Positions 1-9,260 of a DNA stretch of 15,463 nt are shown one piece after another (position 1 is the stretch's first letter; every line of letters begins with the position of its first letter). Below the pieces are notes generated by a model. It did no database searches. It was given only the letters and a program-made list of their open reading frames with translations, and was not told where the DNA came from. Where the stretch lies: assembly GCA_946537585.1 (NCBI GenBank), contig CAMNFX010000008.1:1-15463 (forward strand), read 5' to 3'. The translations under genes and the position numbers were made by a program. The stretch comes from an uncultured Lachnospiraceae bacterium. Its GTDB lineage: Bacteria > Bacillota > Clostridia > Lachnospirales > Lachnospiraceae.

Positions 1-8
1 CGCTTGGC

Positions 9-48
9 CTCCAGGGAACCTTCCCGCAAGCGGGCCCCTCCCTCGGAG
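9..48 (-). other. composite hairpin just downstream of dnaK
   Basis: Four bases after the dnaK stop codon, nested inverted repeats are visible: outer arms CTCC (9-12) with GGAG (45-48), then AGGGA (13-17) with TCCCT (39-43), and an inner stem CCCGC (23-27) with GCGGG (30-34). On the minus-strand transcript no run of U follows, so this is not a standard intrinsic terminator. It could trim or stabilise dnaK mRNA, or reduce readthrough toward the dnaJ gene expected beyond the window edge. The structure is seen by eye only. Confidence 0.35.
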
Positions 49-52
49 CTAC

Positions 53-2001
<1,949 letters not shown>

Positions 2002-2012
2002 CTGTTTTTGCT

Positions 2013-2684
2013 TTAATTGGCAACCTTCACCATGGAATACCGGAGCACCTTGTCACGGAACATATATCCCTTCTGGAACTCCTCCACAACGATGTTCTCG
2101 CCGGCTTCCTCATCCTCCACATGCATCACGGCGTTGTGCAGGTTTGCGTCGAACTCGTTTCCGACCGCCTCGATCGGCGTGACGCCCAGCGTCTTCAGAA
2201 GATCCATAAACGAGCGGTAGATCTTCTCTATGCCGTCCGCAAAGGGCGAATCCTTTTCCTCCTCCGGAACATTCTGCAGCGCCCGCTCGAAGTTATCGAT
2301 CAGCGGAAGAACCTTCAGCAGGACCGTCTTCTCTCCTTCGTTGAACATCCCGGATTTTTCCGTCTCGGTACGCTTGCGGAAATTGTCGAACTCGGCAAAG
2401 AGACGCACATACCGGTCATTGAGCTCCTGGATCTGCAGGTCCTTCTTATCAGGCTTTCTGACGCTTTCCTCCTCAGAAGATCCGCCCTCACAGCCTTCTT
2501 CCTTCCCGGCTTCAGCTGTGTTCTCCTCTGCGGCAGCATCAGCTCCTTTTGCAGCAGCACTTTCCTCTGCGCCCTCAGCAGAGCTTTCCTCTTCATCCGC
2601 CAGGATCTCTTCGGTTTCCTTCTCCAGTTCCTCTTCGGCCAGATCTTCGGCCTCCTGTTTCAGATTCTTTTCTTCATCCATCAT
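2013..2684 (-). CDS. grpE: nucleotide exchange factor GrpE
   Basis: Homodimeric co-chaperone of 223 residues that releases ADP from DnaK. Residues 1-80 are highly acidic and rich in Glu and Ala, longer than in many GrpE proteins and probably disordered or coiled. The conserved core follows: RYVRLFAEFDNFRKRTETEK (91-110) on the long dimer helix, LPLIDNFERAL (126-136), NLHNAVMHVED (181-191) and the C-terminal beta-wing signature GYMFRDKVLRYSMVKVA (206-222). The start ATG overlaps the hrcA stop codon by one base (TAATG), which suggests translational coupling. A second ATG follows directly, so the protein may begin one residue later. AAAGGA upstream serves as a modest ribosome binding site. Confidence 0.97.
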   Translation of the reverse strand: MMDEEKNLKQEAEDLAEEELEKETEEILADEEESSAEGAEESAAAKGADAAAEENTAEAGKEEGCEGGSSEEESVRKPDKKDLQIQELNDRYVRLFAEFDNFRKRTETEKSGMFNEGEKTVLLKVLPLIDNFERALQNVPEEEKDSPFADGIEKIYRSFMDLLKTLGVTPIEAVGNEFDANLHNAVMHVEDEEAGENIVVEEFQKGYMFRDKVLRYSMVKVAN

Positions 2685-3769
2685 TATGATCCATCATCCT
2701 TTGTTTGGTTATCTTCTGTCGTAAATTTCGCGTTATCGAGCTGGTCCTTCATGTTCTGCAGTGTCGTCATGACCTTCTCGTAATCCATTCGTTTCGGTCC
2801 GATGACGCCGATCACGCCCTTCATGCCGTCACCCAGCTCGTAATGAGCGGTGATCAGTGAGCAGTCCTTCAAGTTCTTGACAGGACCCTCGCCGCCGATA
2901 TAAACCTGAATGCCGCTGCCGGAGGCGTCTGCGCCGTCCGCTACAGTGAGGCTCGTCACCTCGTTGACCAGATCGTTCAGCCGGTCCTTCTCCTCAAATG
3001 CGGAGATCAGATCTGCTGCCTTGTCTACCTCGGAAAGCTCCGGATAGCGGAAAATGTTCTTGGCACCGGAAGTGAAGATGTCCCGGTTGGTTTCGCCATG
3101 CTCAAGCATTTCCGTGACCGCGTCCAGCACCAGCTTTACATTTCCCTGCTGGTCACCGGACTGCACCATGATGTCGGTGATGATCTTCGGCGTGATCTCG
3201 CGAAGACTTAGCCCGCTCAAGTGGTTGTTCAGCATCACCGTGACCTGCATCGCCGTATCGTAGTCGATCTCTTCCACGGCTTCGAGGACCTCGTTCTTGA
3301 TGACGTTTCCCTCTAAAACGAGGATCATCAGGATCTGTCCCGGTTCCGGGATGCTCAGCTGCAGATACTTCATCTTGGTGGTCGATGTACTCGGCCCGCT
3401 GATCAGTGCGGCATAGTTGGTGTCAGAAGCCAGAAAGCGTACCATCTGCTTTAAAAGCATCTCGAGCTTATCGACCCTCTGCACCATCAGGCTCGTAGCC
3501 TCGTTCAGCTTACGGTCATTTTCCTGAATGATGCTGTCAACGTAAAAACGATATCCCTTGTCTGTCGGTACGCGTCCTGCGGATGTATGCGGCTGTTCGA
3601 TGTAGCCCATCTCCACCAGATCGCTCATCTCGTTGCGGATGGTCGCGGAGCTTAAGTTCAGTCCGCTCAGCTTCGAAATGGTCCGGGATCCTACCGGCTC
3701 TCCCGTCTCCAGATAATTCTTTATGATCGCCTTTAATATGACGACTTTTCTTTCATCTAACTCGTTCAC
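2684..3769 (-). CDS. hrcA: heat-inducible transcription repressor HrcA
   Basis: Repressor that binds CIRCE and shuts off class I heat-shock genes until heat or misfolded protein lowers its activity, normally with help from GroEL. With the GTG start at 3769 the protein has 361 residues and begins (M)NELDERKVVILKAI, as HrcA proteins do. The N-terminal winged helix contains EPVGSRTISK (24-33), LSSATIRNEMSDL (39-51) and SAGRVPTDKGYRFYVD (63-78). The C-terminal GAF-like dimerisation part is present. GGAG lies six bases before this GTG. In-frame ATGs at 3796 and 3793 are alternatives, while a longer reading from 3826 begins inside the operator and has no binding site. It is the first gene of hrcA-grpE-dnaK and is autoregulated. 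Confidence 0.96.
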   Translation of the reverse strand: MNELDERKVVILKAIIKNYLETGEPVGSRTISKLSGLNLSSATIRNEMSDLVEMGYIEQPHTSAGRVPTDKGYRFYVDSIIQENDRKLNEATSLMVQRVDKLEMLLKQMVRFLASDTNYAALISGPSTSTTKMKYLQLSIPEPGQILMILVLEGNVIKNEVLEAVEEIDYDTAMQVTVMLNNHLSGLSLREITPKIITDIMVQSGDQQGNVKLVLDAVTEMLEHGETNRDIFTSGAKNIFRYPELSEVDKAADLISAFEEKDRLNDLVNEVTSLTVADGADASGSGIQVYIGGEGPVKNLKDCSLITAHYELGDGMKGVIGVIGPKRMDYEKVMTTLQNMKDQLDNAKFTTEDNQTKDDGS

Positions 3770-3775
3770 CCTGAT

Positions 3776-3779
3776 CTCC
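3776..3779 (-). promoter_or_regulatory. ribosome binding site supporting the GTG start of hrcA
   Basis: GGAG on the minus strand lies six bases upstream of GTG 3769. The ATG pair at 3791-3796 has only a GGAG eleven bases away. Together with the family-typical N-terminus NELDERK, this favours GTG 3769. Confidence 0.5.
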
Positions 3780-3819
3780 GTTCTGACAGCCATCATCAGC
3801 TGACGGTCTCCGGTGTTTG

Positions 3820-3846
3820 TTAGCACTCATCTCATTTGATTGCTAA
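3820..3846. promoter_or_regulatory. CIRCE operator (HrcA binding site)
   Basis: TTAGCACTC (3820-3828), a nine-base spacer and GATTGCTAA (3838-3846). This matches the CIRCE consensus TTAGCACTC-N9-GAGTGCTAA with one mismatch in the second half-site. It lies directly downstream of the -10 box, overlapping the expected transcription start, so bound HrcA would block initiation and repress hrcA-grpE-dnaK. Confidence 0.96.
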
Positions 3847-3853
3847 CGCAGTT

Positions 3854-3882
3854 ATAATATAATACCACCTGACAAAAGTCAA
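3854..3882 (-). promoter_or_regulatory. sigma-A type promoter of the hrcA-grpE-dnaK operon
   Basis: On the minus strand, -35 TTGACT (3877-3882) and -10 TATTAT (3854-3859) are separated by exactly 17 bp. CIRCE begins eight bases after the -10 box. The vegetative promoter plus CIRCE is the classical class I heat-shock arrangement. Confidence 0.88.
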
Positions 3883-3886
3883 GTGG
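3865..3886. repeat. 9-bp inverted repeat overlapping the -35 box of the heat-shock promoter
   Basis: On the minus strand CCACTTGAC, a TTTT loop and GTCAGGTGG form a nine-pair stem with one G-T wobble. It covers the -35 box TTGACT and most of the promoter spacer. It is separate from CIRCE. It could be a second operator, or the stem of a terminator for transcription arriving from hemW, although only alternating T/A bases follow it. Confidence 0.6.
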
Positions 3887-3938
3887 TTTACAACGAATCA
3901 CTTTATTAAAAATTGGTAAAAAGCTTATATAAAATCTT

Positions 3939-3986
3939 ATGTCCGCAGTCACTGCCGGAACCCGGCTCAAAACGCTGTGCAGACAT
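3939..3986 (-). terminator. compound hairpin after hemW, likely terminator
   Basis: Starting a few bases after the hemW stop, the minus strand has ATGTCTGCA and, after 30 bases, TGCGGACAT, which pair over nine positions with one wobble. Between them is a tight inner hairpin GCCGG-GTT-CCGGC (3954-3966). The sequence that follows is AT-rich (AAGATTTTATAT, then CTTTTT further on) but has no clean U-run immediately after the stem. It probably ends the four-gene hemW transcript before the heat-shock promoter. Confidence 0.5.
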
Positions 3987-3992
3987 ACGGTT

Positions 3993-5162
3993 TTAAGCCT
4001 CCTCCGGCTGATCCGCGAGCAGGAACTCGCTCAATACGACATTGCTGATATCCATGCCGCGGTCGGTAAGCCGATAGCGGCCGCCGGTGCTCTCGACGAG
4101 CCCGCCGATGATATCCTTGTCCAGGATTTTGCCGTAGATGGAATCCAGGTGCTGCCCGAATTCAGAAAGGAAAACCGTCGAGGAAATGCCTTCCGTCATA
4201 CGCAGACCCAGAAACATAAACTCTTCGATCCTCTCGTTCCGGCTGAGCTCATGAACAGATTTCCGTATGGAGACCCTGTCCTCCCCCGTAAAGTCACAGC
4301 GCATGTATTCGTCCAGATCCGAGGTATTGTTCCAGCGTGTCTTCTTAAAATAGGAAGCAGCGCCAAGTCCGAAGCCGAGGTAAGGAACGCCGGTCCAGTA
4401 ACCGCAGTTATGTCTGCACTCCATTCCTTCCTTTGCCCAGTTGCTGATCTCATAGCGGTGATAATTCTGCCGCGCAAGATATTCCTTTGTAAAGCTGTCG
4501 ATCTCCGCCTGTTCTTCCTCGGAGGGCATCATCAGCAGGCCCTCCTGCTGCATCTGATAAAACGGCGTTCCCTCTTCGATGATCAGGTTATATACGGAGA
4601 CATGCTCGGGCTTGAGCATCAGCACCGTCTTAAGAGTTTTCTTCCAGGTTTTCAGGCTCTGCATCGGAATACAGTTGATCAGGTCCACATTGATGTTCTG
4701 AAAGCCTTCCATACGGGCATTCTGATACGATTTCAGAAATTCCTCGAAGCTGTGGATCCTGCCGAGCATCTTCAGCTCCGCATTGTCCGCCGACTGCAGC
4801 CCGATGCTCAGACGGTTGATGCCGGCCCGCCGGTACGCCGCAAACTTATGCCGGAGCGTGGACCCCGGATTGCATTCGATCGTGACCTCGGCATCCTCCG
4901 CAAGGTCAAAACAGCCGCGGATCACTGCCATGAGCTCCGCGACAAAAGATTCAGATATTAAAGACGGTGTGCCGCCTCCGATAAAGACTGAGCGCACCGT
5001 CATGTCTCTGCATTCTGCTTTAGCTGCACGGATCTCCCTCAGAAGCTGTGTCACATAATGGCTCTGAACGTCCGCCGGCTGCGGAAAGGACAGAAAATCG
5101 CAATAATTGCACTTTCTCGCGCAAAACGGAATATGAACATATAATTCCAACTGCTGTTTCAC
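3993..5162 (-). CDS. hemW: radical SAM heme chaperone HemW
   Basis: Protein of 389 residues, the family long annotated as oxygen-independent coproporphyrinogen III oxidase-like and now regarded as heme trafficking proteins. The radical SAM cluster motif is C14-x3-C18-x2-C21 followed by DF. The extra cysteine of true HemN oxidases is absent, with Phe23 in its place, which supports HemW. Other family motifs are GGGTPS (62-67), RLSIGLQS (117-124) with LGRIHSFEEF (133-142), NVDLINCIP (158-166) and PEHVSVYNLIIEEGTPF (185-201). A GFGLGAASY segment follows later. The start is GTG, since no ATG lies near the conserved N-terminus. An AAGG site overlaps the stop codon of the preceding 3D-domain gene nine bases away, so translation is probably coupled. 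It is the last gene of its operon. Confidence 0.95.
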   Translation of the reverse strand: MKQQLELYVHIPFCARKCNYCDFLSFPQPADVQSHYVTQLLREIRAAKAECRDMTVRSVFIGGGTPSLISESFVAELMAVIRGCFDLAEDAEVTIECNPGSTLRHKFAAYRRAGINRLSIGLQSADNAELKMLGRIHSFEEFLKSYQNARMEGFQNINVDLINCIPMQSLKTWKKTLKTVLMLKPEHVSVYNLIIEEGTPFYQMQQEGLLMMPSEEEQAEIDSFTKEYLARQNYHRYEISNWAKEGMECRHNCGYWTGVPYLGFGLGAASYFKKTRWNNTSDLDEYMRCDFTGEDRVSIRKSVHELSRNERIEEFMFLGLRMTEGISSTVFLSEFGQHLDSIYGKILDKDIIGGLVESTGGRYRLTDRGMDISNVVLSEFLLADQPEEA

Positions 5163-5171
5163 AAAACTGCC

Positions 5172-5969
5172 TTACTCTACTTCCTTCGCGATCCACACTT
5201 CCGCGTAGTTCCAGCCTGCCGCCGTCACCCGGTCCGCCTCCTGAGCGGTATCAAAGAAAACGTCGATCCAGCCTTCCTGCTCGATGTAATATCCGCCGCG
5301 GTCTTCCACCACATACACTCCGTTGTAATCTGAAGCATACGGACCGGAAGCTCCCTTCAGGATCACGACTGTACCGATCGGCACGTCAGACGCGATCGAA
5401 ACCGTATGATTTGCCCTCGCTTCCTTTCCGGAATAGGTCCCGCGGCCGTATTCCGGCGTCGGGCAATAGCCGGACAGCTTGTGAACGCCGTAAGAGGTAT
5501 CGGCCATGTATTTTTTTCCTTCGTAGGAATAGACATTCCAGCCGTCCACAACACCGACATTCACAGCAGGCTCTGACGCCGGCTTTGAGGAGATCGTTCC
5601 CTGTTCCGGTTTTTCCGGAGCCTTTTCGGCCGGAGTCTCCTCGGGCTTTTCCGCAGGAGCTGCGGCAGCTTCCTCTTTTGCTGTTTCCGGATCTCCTGCT
5701 TCGGAAGACTCCGTCTGTGTGCCGTTCAGTGCCGCACTGCTTTTTGCGCGCGCAGCCAGATCGTAATCCACGATCTCTCCGTCGGCCTCCGCCAGAAGCT
5801 TTCCATCGACAGCGTAAAGCTTTCCGGAAGCATCATAATAGTCTCCCGGGCCCGGTTTGAAGCCGGGGATGTCCCGCAGGTTTGCGGCATAGGAGGGAGT
5901 CACCAGCGCGATCAGGCAGATCAGCGCAGCCACGCCCCACAAAAGTACGGATCTGTAAGTTTTGTTCAT
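5172..5969 (-). CDS. secreted 3D-domain (MltA/RlpA-like barrel) cell wall protein
   Basis: Exported protein of 265 residues. The N-terminus is a signal peptide: basic MNKTYR, a hydrophobic stretch at about 7-24 and likely cleavage after SYA (about 28). Residues 85-135 form a Glu/Ala/Pro-rich low-complexity linker. The C-terminal 95 residues match the 3D domain, a double-psi barrel found in cell wall proteins such as Bacillus YocH and YabE. The three signature aspartates can be placed at D195 (ASDVPIGT), D223 (VEDRGG) and D236 (WIDVFF). Related proteins act on or bind peptidoglycan, but the substrate here is unknown. No LysM, SH3 or G5 repeat is seen, so wall attachment must come from the linker region or the barrel. 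It has an AGGAGG site six bases before ATG and sits nine bases upstream of hemW. Confidence 0.85.
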   Translation of the reverse strand: MNKTYRSVLLWGVAALICLIALVTPSYAANLRDIPGFKPGPGDYYDASGKLYAVDGKLLAEADGEIVDYDLAARAKSSAALNGTQTESSEAGDPETAKEEAAAAPAEKPEETPAEKAPEKPEQGTISSKPASEPAVNVGVVDGWNVYSYEGKKYMADTSYGVHKLSGYCPTPEYGRGTYSGKEARANHTVSIASDVPIGTVVILKGASGPYASDYNGVYVVEDRGGYYIEQEGWIDVFFDTAQEADRVTAAGWNYAEVWIAKEVE

Positions 5970-5985
5970 TTATTGCCTCCTTACA

Positions 5986-6621
5986 TCAGCGCATCCGCAT
6001 CACAGAATTTCGTTTCCTTTCAAGACCGATCGATGTCATCTCTTCATGGCCGGGAAGAACTGTCGTATCATCCGGCAGCTGCATGAGCACTTCCCGAATG
6101 CTGTGAATGATGGACTGCATACTGCCAGTCGCAAGGTCCGTTCTTCCGCAGTCGCCCGCAAAAAGCGTATCGCCGGAAAACAGCACGGACGCAGACTCCA
6201 CATACCAGCAGCAGCTGCCGATGGTATGGCCGGGCGTTGCGATCAGCTTCCAGGTCTCGCCAAGCAGGTCAAGCTCCGCTCCGTCCTCCAAGTAGCTCAC
6301 AGACTTAAGCACTATACCGCCACCGCCCATGGAGGCGCTTTCATTGACCTTAGCGTCTTCCAGAAGGACCCGTTCCTCCCTGTACGCATACACCGGAGTC
6401 CCGGGATACTCCTTAAGCAGCGCCGGCACGGCAGTGATATGATCAAAGTGGCCGTGTGTCAGCAGGATCGCGGCCGGCTTTGCCTTGACCTCTTCCAGCC
6501 TTGCAATGATCCCTTTCGCATTTTCACCCGGATCGATGACCACAGCCCCGCCGAGATCATCATTCACGATATAACAGTTGGTCATCACCGGTCCCACGAC
6601 CAGTATACTTACTTTCAGCAT
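5986..6621 (-). CDS. metallo-beta-lactamase-fold hydrolase, glyoxalase II-like
   Basis: Cytoplasmic protein of 211 residues without a signal peptide. It has the full metal-binding set of the glyoxalase II-like branch: THGHFDH (55-61, ligands H56, H58, D60, H61), TPGHT with H132, FSGDTLF with bridging D151, GRTD (159-162) and LPGHE with H192. Short proteins of this kind resemble E. coli YcbL and probably hydrolyse thioesters, possibly glutathione-free hydroxyacyl thioesters in an organism such as this, but the substrate cannot be read from sequence. It follows the secreted MBL-fold gene by only five bases, so its AGGA site overlaps that gene's stop codon, and it precedes the 3D-domain gene by 16 bases. 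All point to one mRNA. Confidence 0.88.
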   Translation of the reverse strand: MLKVSILVVGPVMTNCYIVNDDLGGAVVIDPGENAKGIIARLEEVKAKPAAILLTHGHFDHITAVPALLKEYPGTPVYAYREERVLLEDAKVNESASMGGGGIVLKSVSYLEDGAELDLLGETWKLIATPGHTIGSCCWYVESASVLFSGDTLFAGDCGRTDLATGSMQSIIHSIREVLMQLPDDTTVLPGHEEMTSIGLERKRNSVMRMR

Positions 6622-6626
6622 ATTTC

Positions 6627-7601
6627 CTACCTGATGATCACATCGTCGCCTATGGTTATATAATTATTCTGTACATTCAGCTTGGAGATCCAGTTCTTGG
6701 TGAGGACCGTTCTGAACCGGGTATTGATGTTTTCCACATGATAGATCCAGTCGGTGGTCGGCCAGATGCAGTTGACCGGCTGGAGCATCCTGTAAAACAT
6801 CTCACTGACGCCGTCCTGCCCATGATGACTCATCTGGACATAATCACAGGTGATGTCCCGGATCGGCAGATCAGCGATCAGCCGGTCGCCGACAGTCTCG
6901 CCCATATCTCCCAGAATGATCAGATGCTTTCCGTTTACATAAATATCGTACATCAGACCGGAGCTGTTGACTGCATATGCACCGTCCGTGCGGACCGGGT
7001 CGTTCAGCACGCGGAAGGAAAGACAGTCGGAAAGCACGACCTCGGTGCCAAGTCCCGCATCCGGATGAAGCCTTGTCTGATCAAATCCTGAAAGCTGCTC
7101 CATCAGGGCAGCGACCATGCCGGATTCCTCCGGGTCCACTTCCCTGTACCAATCGTATTCAAAAAAGTTGTAATAGATGCCCCGGATATCCACATCCTGC
7201 CTGTGATCACGAAGCATGGCGTAAAGCCCGCCGACATGATCCGCCTGCGGGTGGGTGACGAGCCAGGCATCCACAACGCCGCCCGCTTCCCGGATCGCGG
7301 AAAGCAGATGCTCTTCATCCGCCTCCTGTCCTCCGTCCACTACGATCACATGTCCGTCGCCGGAGCGGATCACGGCAGAAAGCTGCTGCCCGATGCTGCC
7401 CCGGTTTTCAAGAAAGCGGATCTCGCCGCCGGAAAGCACCGGTTCTTCATCAAAGTTATTGGTCTTCTCATGAAGATCCGCCGCCTCCCTCTGTATGCCG
7501 ATGATCACATTGGAAGACGCAGCAAAAGAAGGCGCCGTCATCATGACCGCACCGGCTGCCAGCGCGGAAGCAAATATTGTAAGGCCCAGATGTCTTCTCA
7601 T
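6627..7601 (-). CDS. secreted ComEC-like metallo-beta-lactamase-fold protein
   Basis: Protein of 324 residues with a signal peptide: MRRH, a hydrophobic stretch to about residue 22 and probable cleavage after SFA (about 27). No lipobox cysteine or further membrane segment is seen. The mature part resembles the MBL domain that forms the C-terminus of ComEC/Rec2: VVDGG (87-91), THPQADHVGG (116-125), ILGDMG with D232, and QMSHHGQDG (256-264). The usual second histidine or aspartate of the H-x-[HD]-x-D-H motif is Gln119, so metal binding may differ. Substrate is unknown; nuclease or phosphodiesterase activity would be a guess. It has a good AAAGG site six bases before ATG and is the first gene of the unit ending in hemW. 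The promoter at 7682-7710 lies upstream. Confidence 0.82.
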   Translation of the reverse strand: MRRHLGLTIFASALAAGAVMMTAPSFAASSNVIIGIQREAADLHEKTNNFDEEPVLSGGEIRFLENRGSIGQQLSAVIRSGDGHVIVVDGGQEADEEHLLSAIREAGGVVDAWLVTHPQADHVGGLYAMLRDHRQDVDIRGIYYNFFEYDWYREVDPEESGMVAALMEQLSGFDQTRLHPDAGLGTEVVLSDCLSFRVLNDPVRTDGAYAVNSSGLMYDIYVNGKHLIILGDMGETVGDRLIADLPIRDITCDYVQMSHHGQDGVSEMFYRMLQPVNCIWPTTDWIYHVENINTRFRTVLTKNWISKLNVQNNYITIGDDVIIR

Positions 7602-7681
7602 AACCCGCCTTTCCGGTTCCTCTTCTGAAAAGCCGTGACAGCAGCGTCAAGCCGCCGGTACACGGACTATTCTGTGCTATG

Positions 7682-7710
7682 TTTATAACATACCCGTTTT
7701 TTGAATGCAA
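7682..7710 (-). promoter_or_regulatory. sigma-A type promoter of the MBL-MBL-3D-hemW operon
   Basis: Minus strand -35 TTGCAT (7705-7710), 17-bp spacer and -10 TATAAA (7682-7687), about 80 bases before the first start codon of the unit. It follows the terminator-like hairpin at 7757-7785, so it is well placed to start a new transcript. Spacing is ideal and the boxes are near consensus. Confidence 0.72.
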
Positions 7711-7756
7711 GGCAGTTAAACACTTTGTAAGAGAAGCGTAAGTCGCGTAAACAATG

Positions 7757-7785
7757 CGCCGGAGCCCTTTTAAAGGACTCCGGCG
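7757..7785 (-). terminator. strong GC hairpin after the amidohydrolase gene, likely terminator
   Basis: Eight bases after the amidohydrolase stop, the minus strand carries CGCCGGAGTCC, a seven-base loop TTTAAAA and GGGCTCCGGCG. These form an 11-pair stem with one wobble. The bases after the stem (CATTGTTTACG) are only moderately U-rich, so termination may be partial. It separates the transporter/amidohydrolase unit from the next promoter. Confidence 0.7.
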
Positions 7786-7793
7786 TACGGAAT

Positions 7794-9242
7794 TTAATCT
7801 GCGATGACCGGAATGGCATCCGGCGGGATCGGGCAGGTATAACCCGACTTTGTTTTTTCGGCAAACTCCGCCTTTGCGGCATCCAGCAGATCCGGGCTCA
7901 TGAAGAGCTCTGCAGCCGATGCTGCCAGGACCTTTCCCGCATGCAGCGCGGCTTTATGTCCGATGCTGCTTCCGGCAGATGCCGTGCTCTGCCAGCTGTG
8001 TCCAGGACAGCCGTTCGGCCAGGCAGCGACATGGATCTGGGCAGTCGGCGCCAGCCAGCTGACATCACCCACGTCTGTGGATCCCGCCTGGAAGGGCTCT
8101 CCCTCATAGAGCGGGAGCAGGAAATCATTCATGCTCCTGTCTCCCCGAAGCTTTGCCGCCGCGGCAGCGTAGCTTTCGCTGTCCCCGCTGCCAAGCCCCG
8201 GCGTCCTGTCTGAAGATACATAGGTCTTTGCAAGCTCCCTGCCGAAAGCTGTTTCTTCATCCGTATAATGCGGGACGCCCAGCTCTTCAAAACTCCGGTA
8301 CAGAAGCTGTTCGAGCACATGGTTGGGAACAAGCTCCGCGGTGCCGTCAATAAACTTCCTGTCGTAGGTGGTCTCCGTCATAAGTGCAGCACCTTCTGCG
8401 ATTTTGTCGACACGGGAAAGAAGCTTCACCGCATCGGAGACTTTGTCCGAGCGGACCATATACAGCACCGTTGACTCCGCCTGCACCACATTCGGGCTTC
8501 TTCCGCCGGCATCCGTGATGGCGTAATGCACTCTTGCCCGGTCGCTCATATGCTCTCTGAGGAACTGTACACCGATGTTCATCAGCTCCACCGCATCCAA
8601 AGCGCTGCGGCCGATATGCGGCTCGGAGCTGGCATGCGCCGCGATCCCGTGAAAGCTGTACTGAACCTGGATGCAGGCATTGTTGCTGCCCGTCACGACC
8701 TCGTTGGCATCATCCGGATGCCAGGTCAGCGCAGCGTCAAGCTTTTTCCAGAGTCCGTCTCTTGCAAAAAACGCCTTGGCAGCGCCGCCCTCTTCTCCCG
8801 GACAGCCGAAAAGGATCACCGTGCCGGGGGTACCTGTTTCCTGTAAAAAGCGGCGGACCCCGAGGGCTGCCGCAAATGCGCCCGCACCGAGAATGTTATG
8901 CCCGCAGCCGTGACCGCAGTCAGAGACCGTATCCCCGGTATCCCGCGGCGTCTTTACAGCGGAAAATGCCTTCTGGGAAAGTCCCGACAGCGCATCATAT
9001 TCTGCAAGGATCCCGATCACCGGCCGTCCCGTTCCGAAAGAAGCGGTAAAAGCCGTTTCAATGCCGCAGGTCCCCTTTTCGACCTCAAAGCCCTCCTTTT
9101 TAAGCACATCGCAGTAAAGCTCACAGGAATGGTATTCCTGCAGGGAAAGCTCCGGATGGGACCAGATCTCATCCGCGACAGAGCAGATCATATCCTTTTT
9201 TTCATCGATCGCGGTAAGGGCGATCTCCTTGTACTTGTCCAT
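7794..9242 (-). CDS. M20-family amidohydrolase, AbgB-like (aminobenzoyl-glutamate utilisation type)
   Basis: Cytoplasmic zinc peptidase-like amidohydrolase of 482 residues, almost the same length as E. coli AbgB and similar along its whole length by recall. Visible landmarks are ASFGTGRPVIGILAEYDAL (67-85), the metal-site motif GHGCGHN (110-116), GCPGEEGG (146-153) with the catalytic acid pair E150-E151, TWHP (173-176), the lid-domain segment PHIGRSALDAVELM (208-221) and, near the end, STDVGDVSW. AbgB with AbgA cleaves p-aminobenzoyl-glutamate; no AbgA partner is present, so the true substrate may be another N-acyl amino acid or dipeptide. It lies 44 bp after the ABC ATPase and probably shares its mRNA. 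The ribosome binding site is weak (GAGAAA). The link to the transporter suggests import followed by hydrolysis, but this is inference. Confidence 0.88.
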   Translation of the reverse strand: MDKYKEIALTAIDEKKDMICSVADEIWSHPELSLQEYHSCELYCDVLKKEGFEVEKGTCGIETAFTASFGTGRPVIGILAEYDALSGLSQKAFSAVKTPRDTGDTVSDCGHGCGHNILGAGAFAAALGVRRFLQETGTPGTVILFGCPGEEGGAAKAFFARDGLWKKLDAALTWHPDDANEVVTGSNNACIQVQYSFHGIAAHASSEPHIGRSALDAVELMNIGVQFLREHMSDRARVHYAITDAGGRSPNVVQAESTVLYMVRSDKVSDAVKLLSRVDKIAEGAALMTETTYDRKFIDGTAELVPNHVLEQLLYRSFEELGVPHYTDEETAFGRELAKTYVSSDRTPGLGSGDSESYAAAAAKLRGDRSMNDFLLPLYEGEPFQAGSTDVGDVSWLAPTAQIHVAAWPNGCPGHSWQSTASAGSSIGHKAALHAGKVLAASAAELFMSPDLLDAAKAEFAEKTKSGYTCPIPPDAIPVIAD

Positions 9243-9260
9243 TCTAAATATTTCTCATAA

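Noticed and set aside
2121..2783. Plus-strand open frames over grpE and the end of hrcA with hydrophobic, Ser/Phe-rich products
   Set aside because: They mirror the acidic Glu/Ala repeats of GrpE, whose complement encodes Ser, Phe and Leu. They are not real membrane proteins.
3770..3826. Longer HrcA beginning with GTG inside CIRCE
   Set aside because: No ribosome binding site precedes it, it lies within the operator, and the added residues are not typical of HrcA.
3939..4961. Open reading frame of 340 codons on the plus strand opposite hemW
   Set aside because: In-register mirror of hemW without recognisable domains; hemW itself is supported by its radical SAM motifs.
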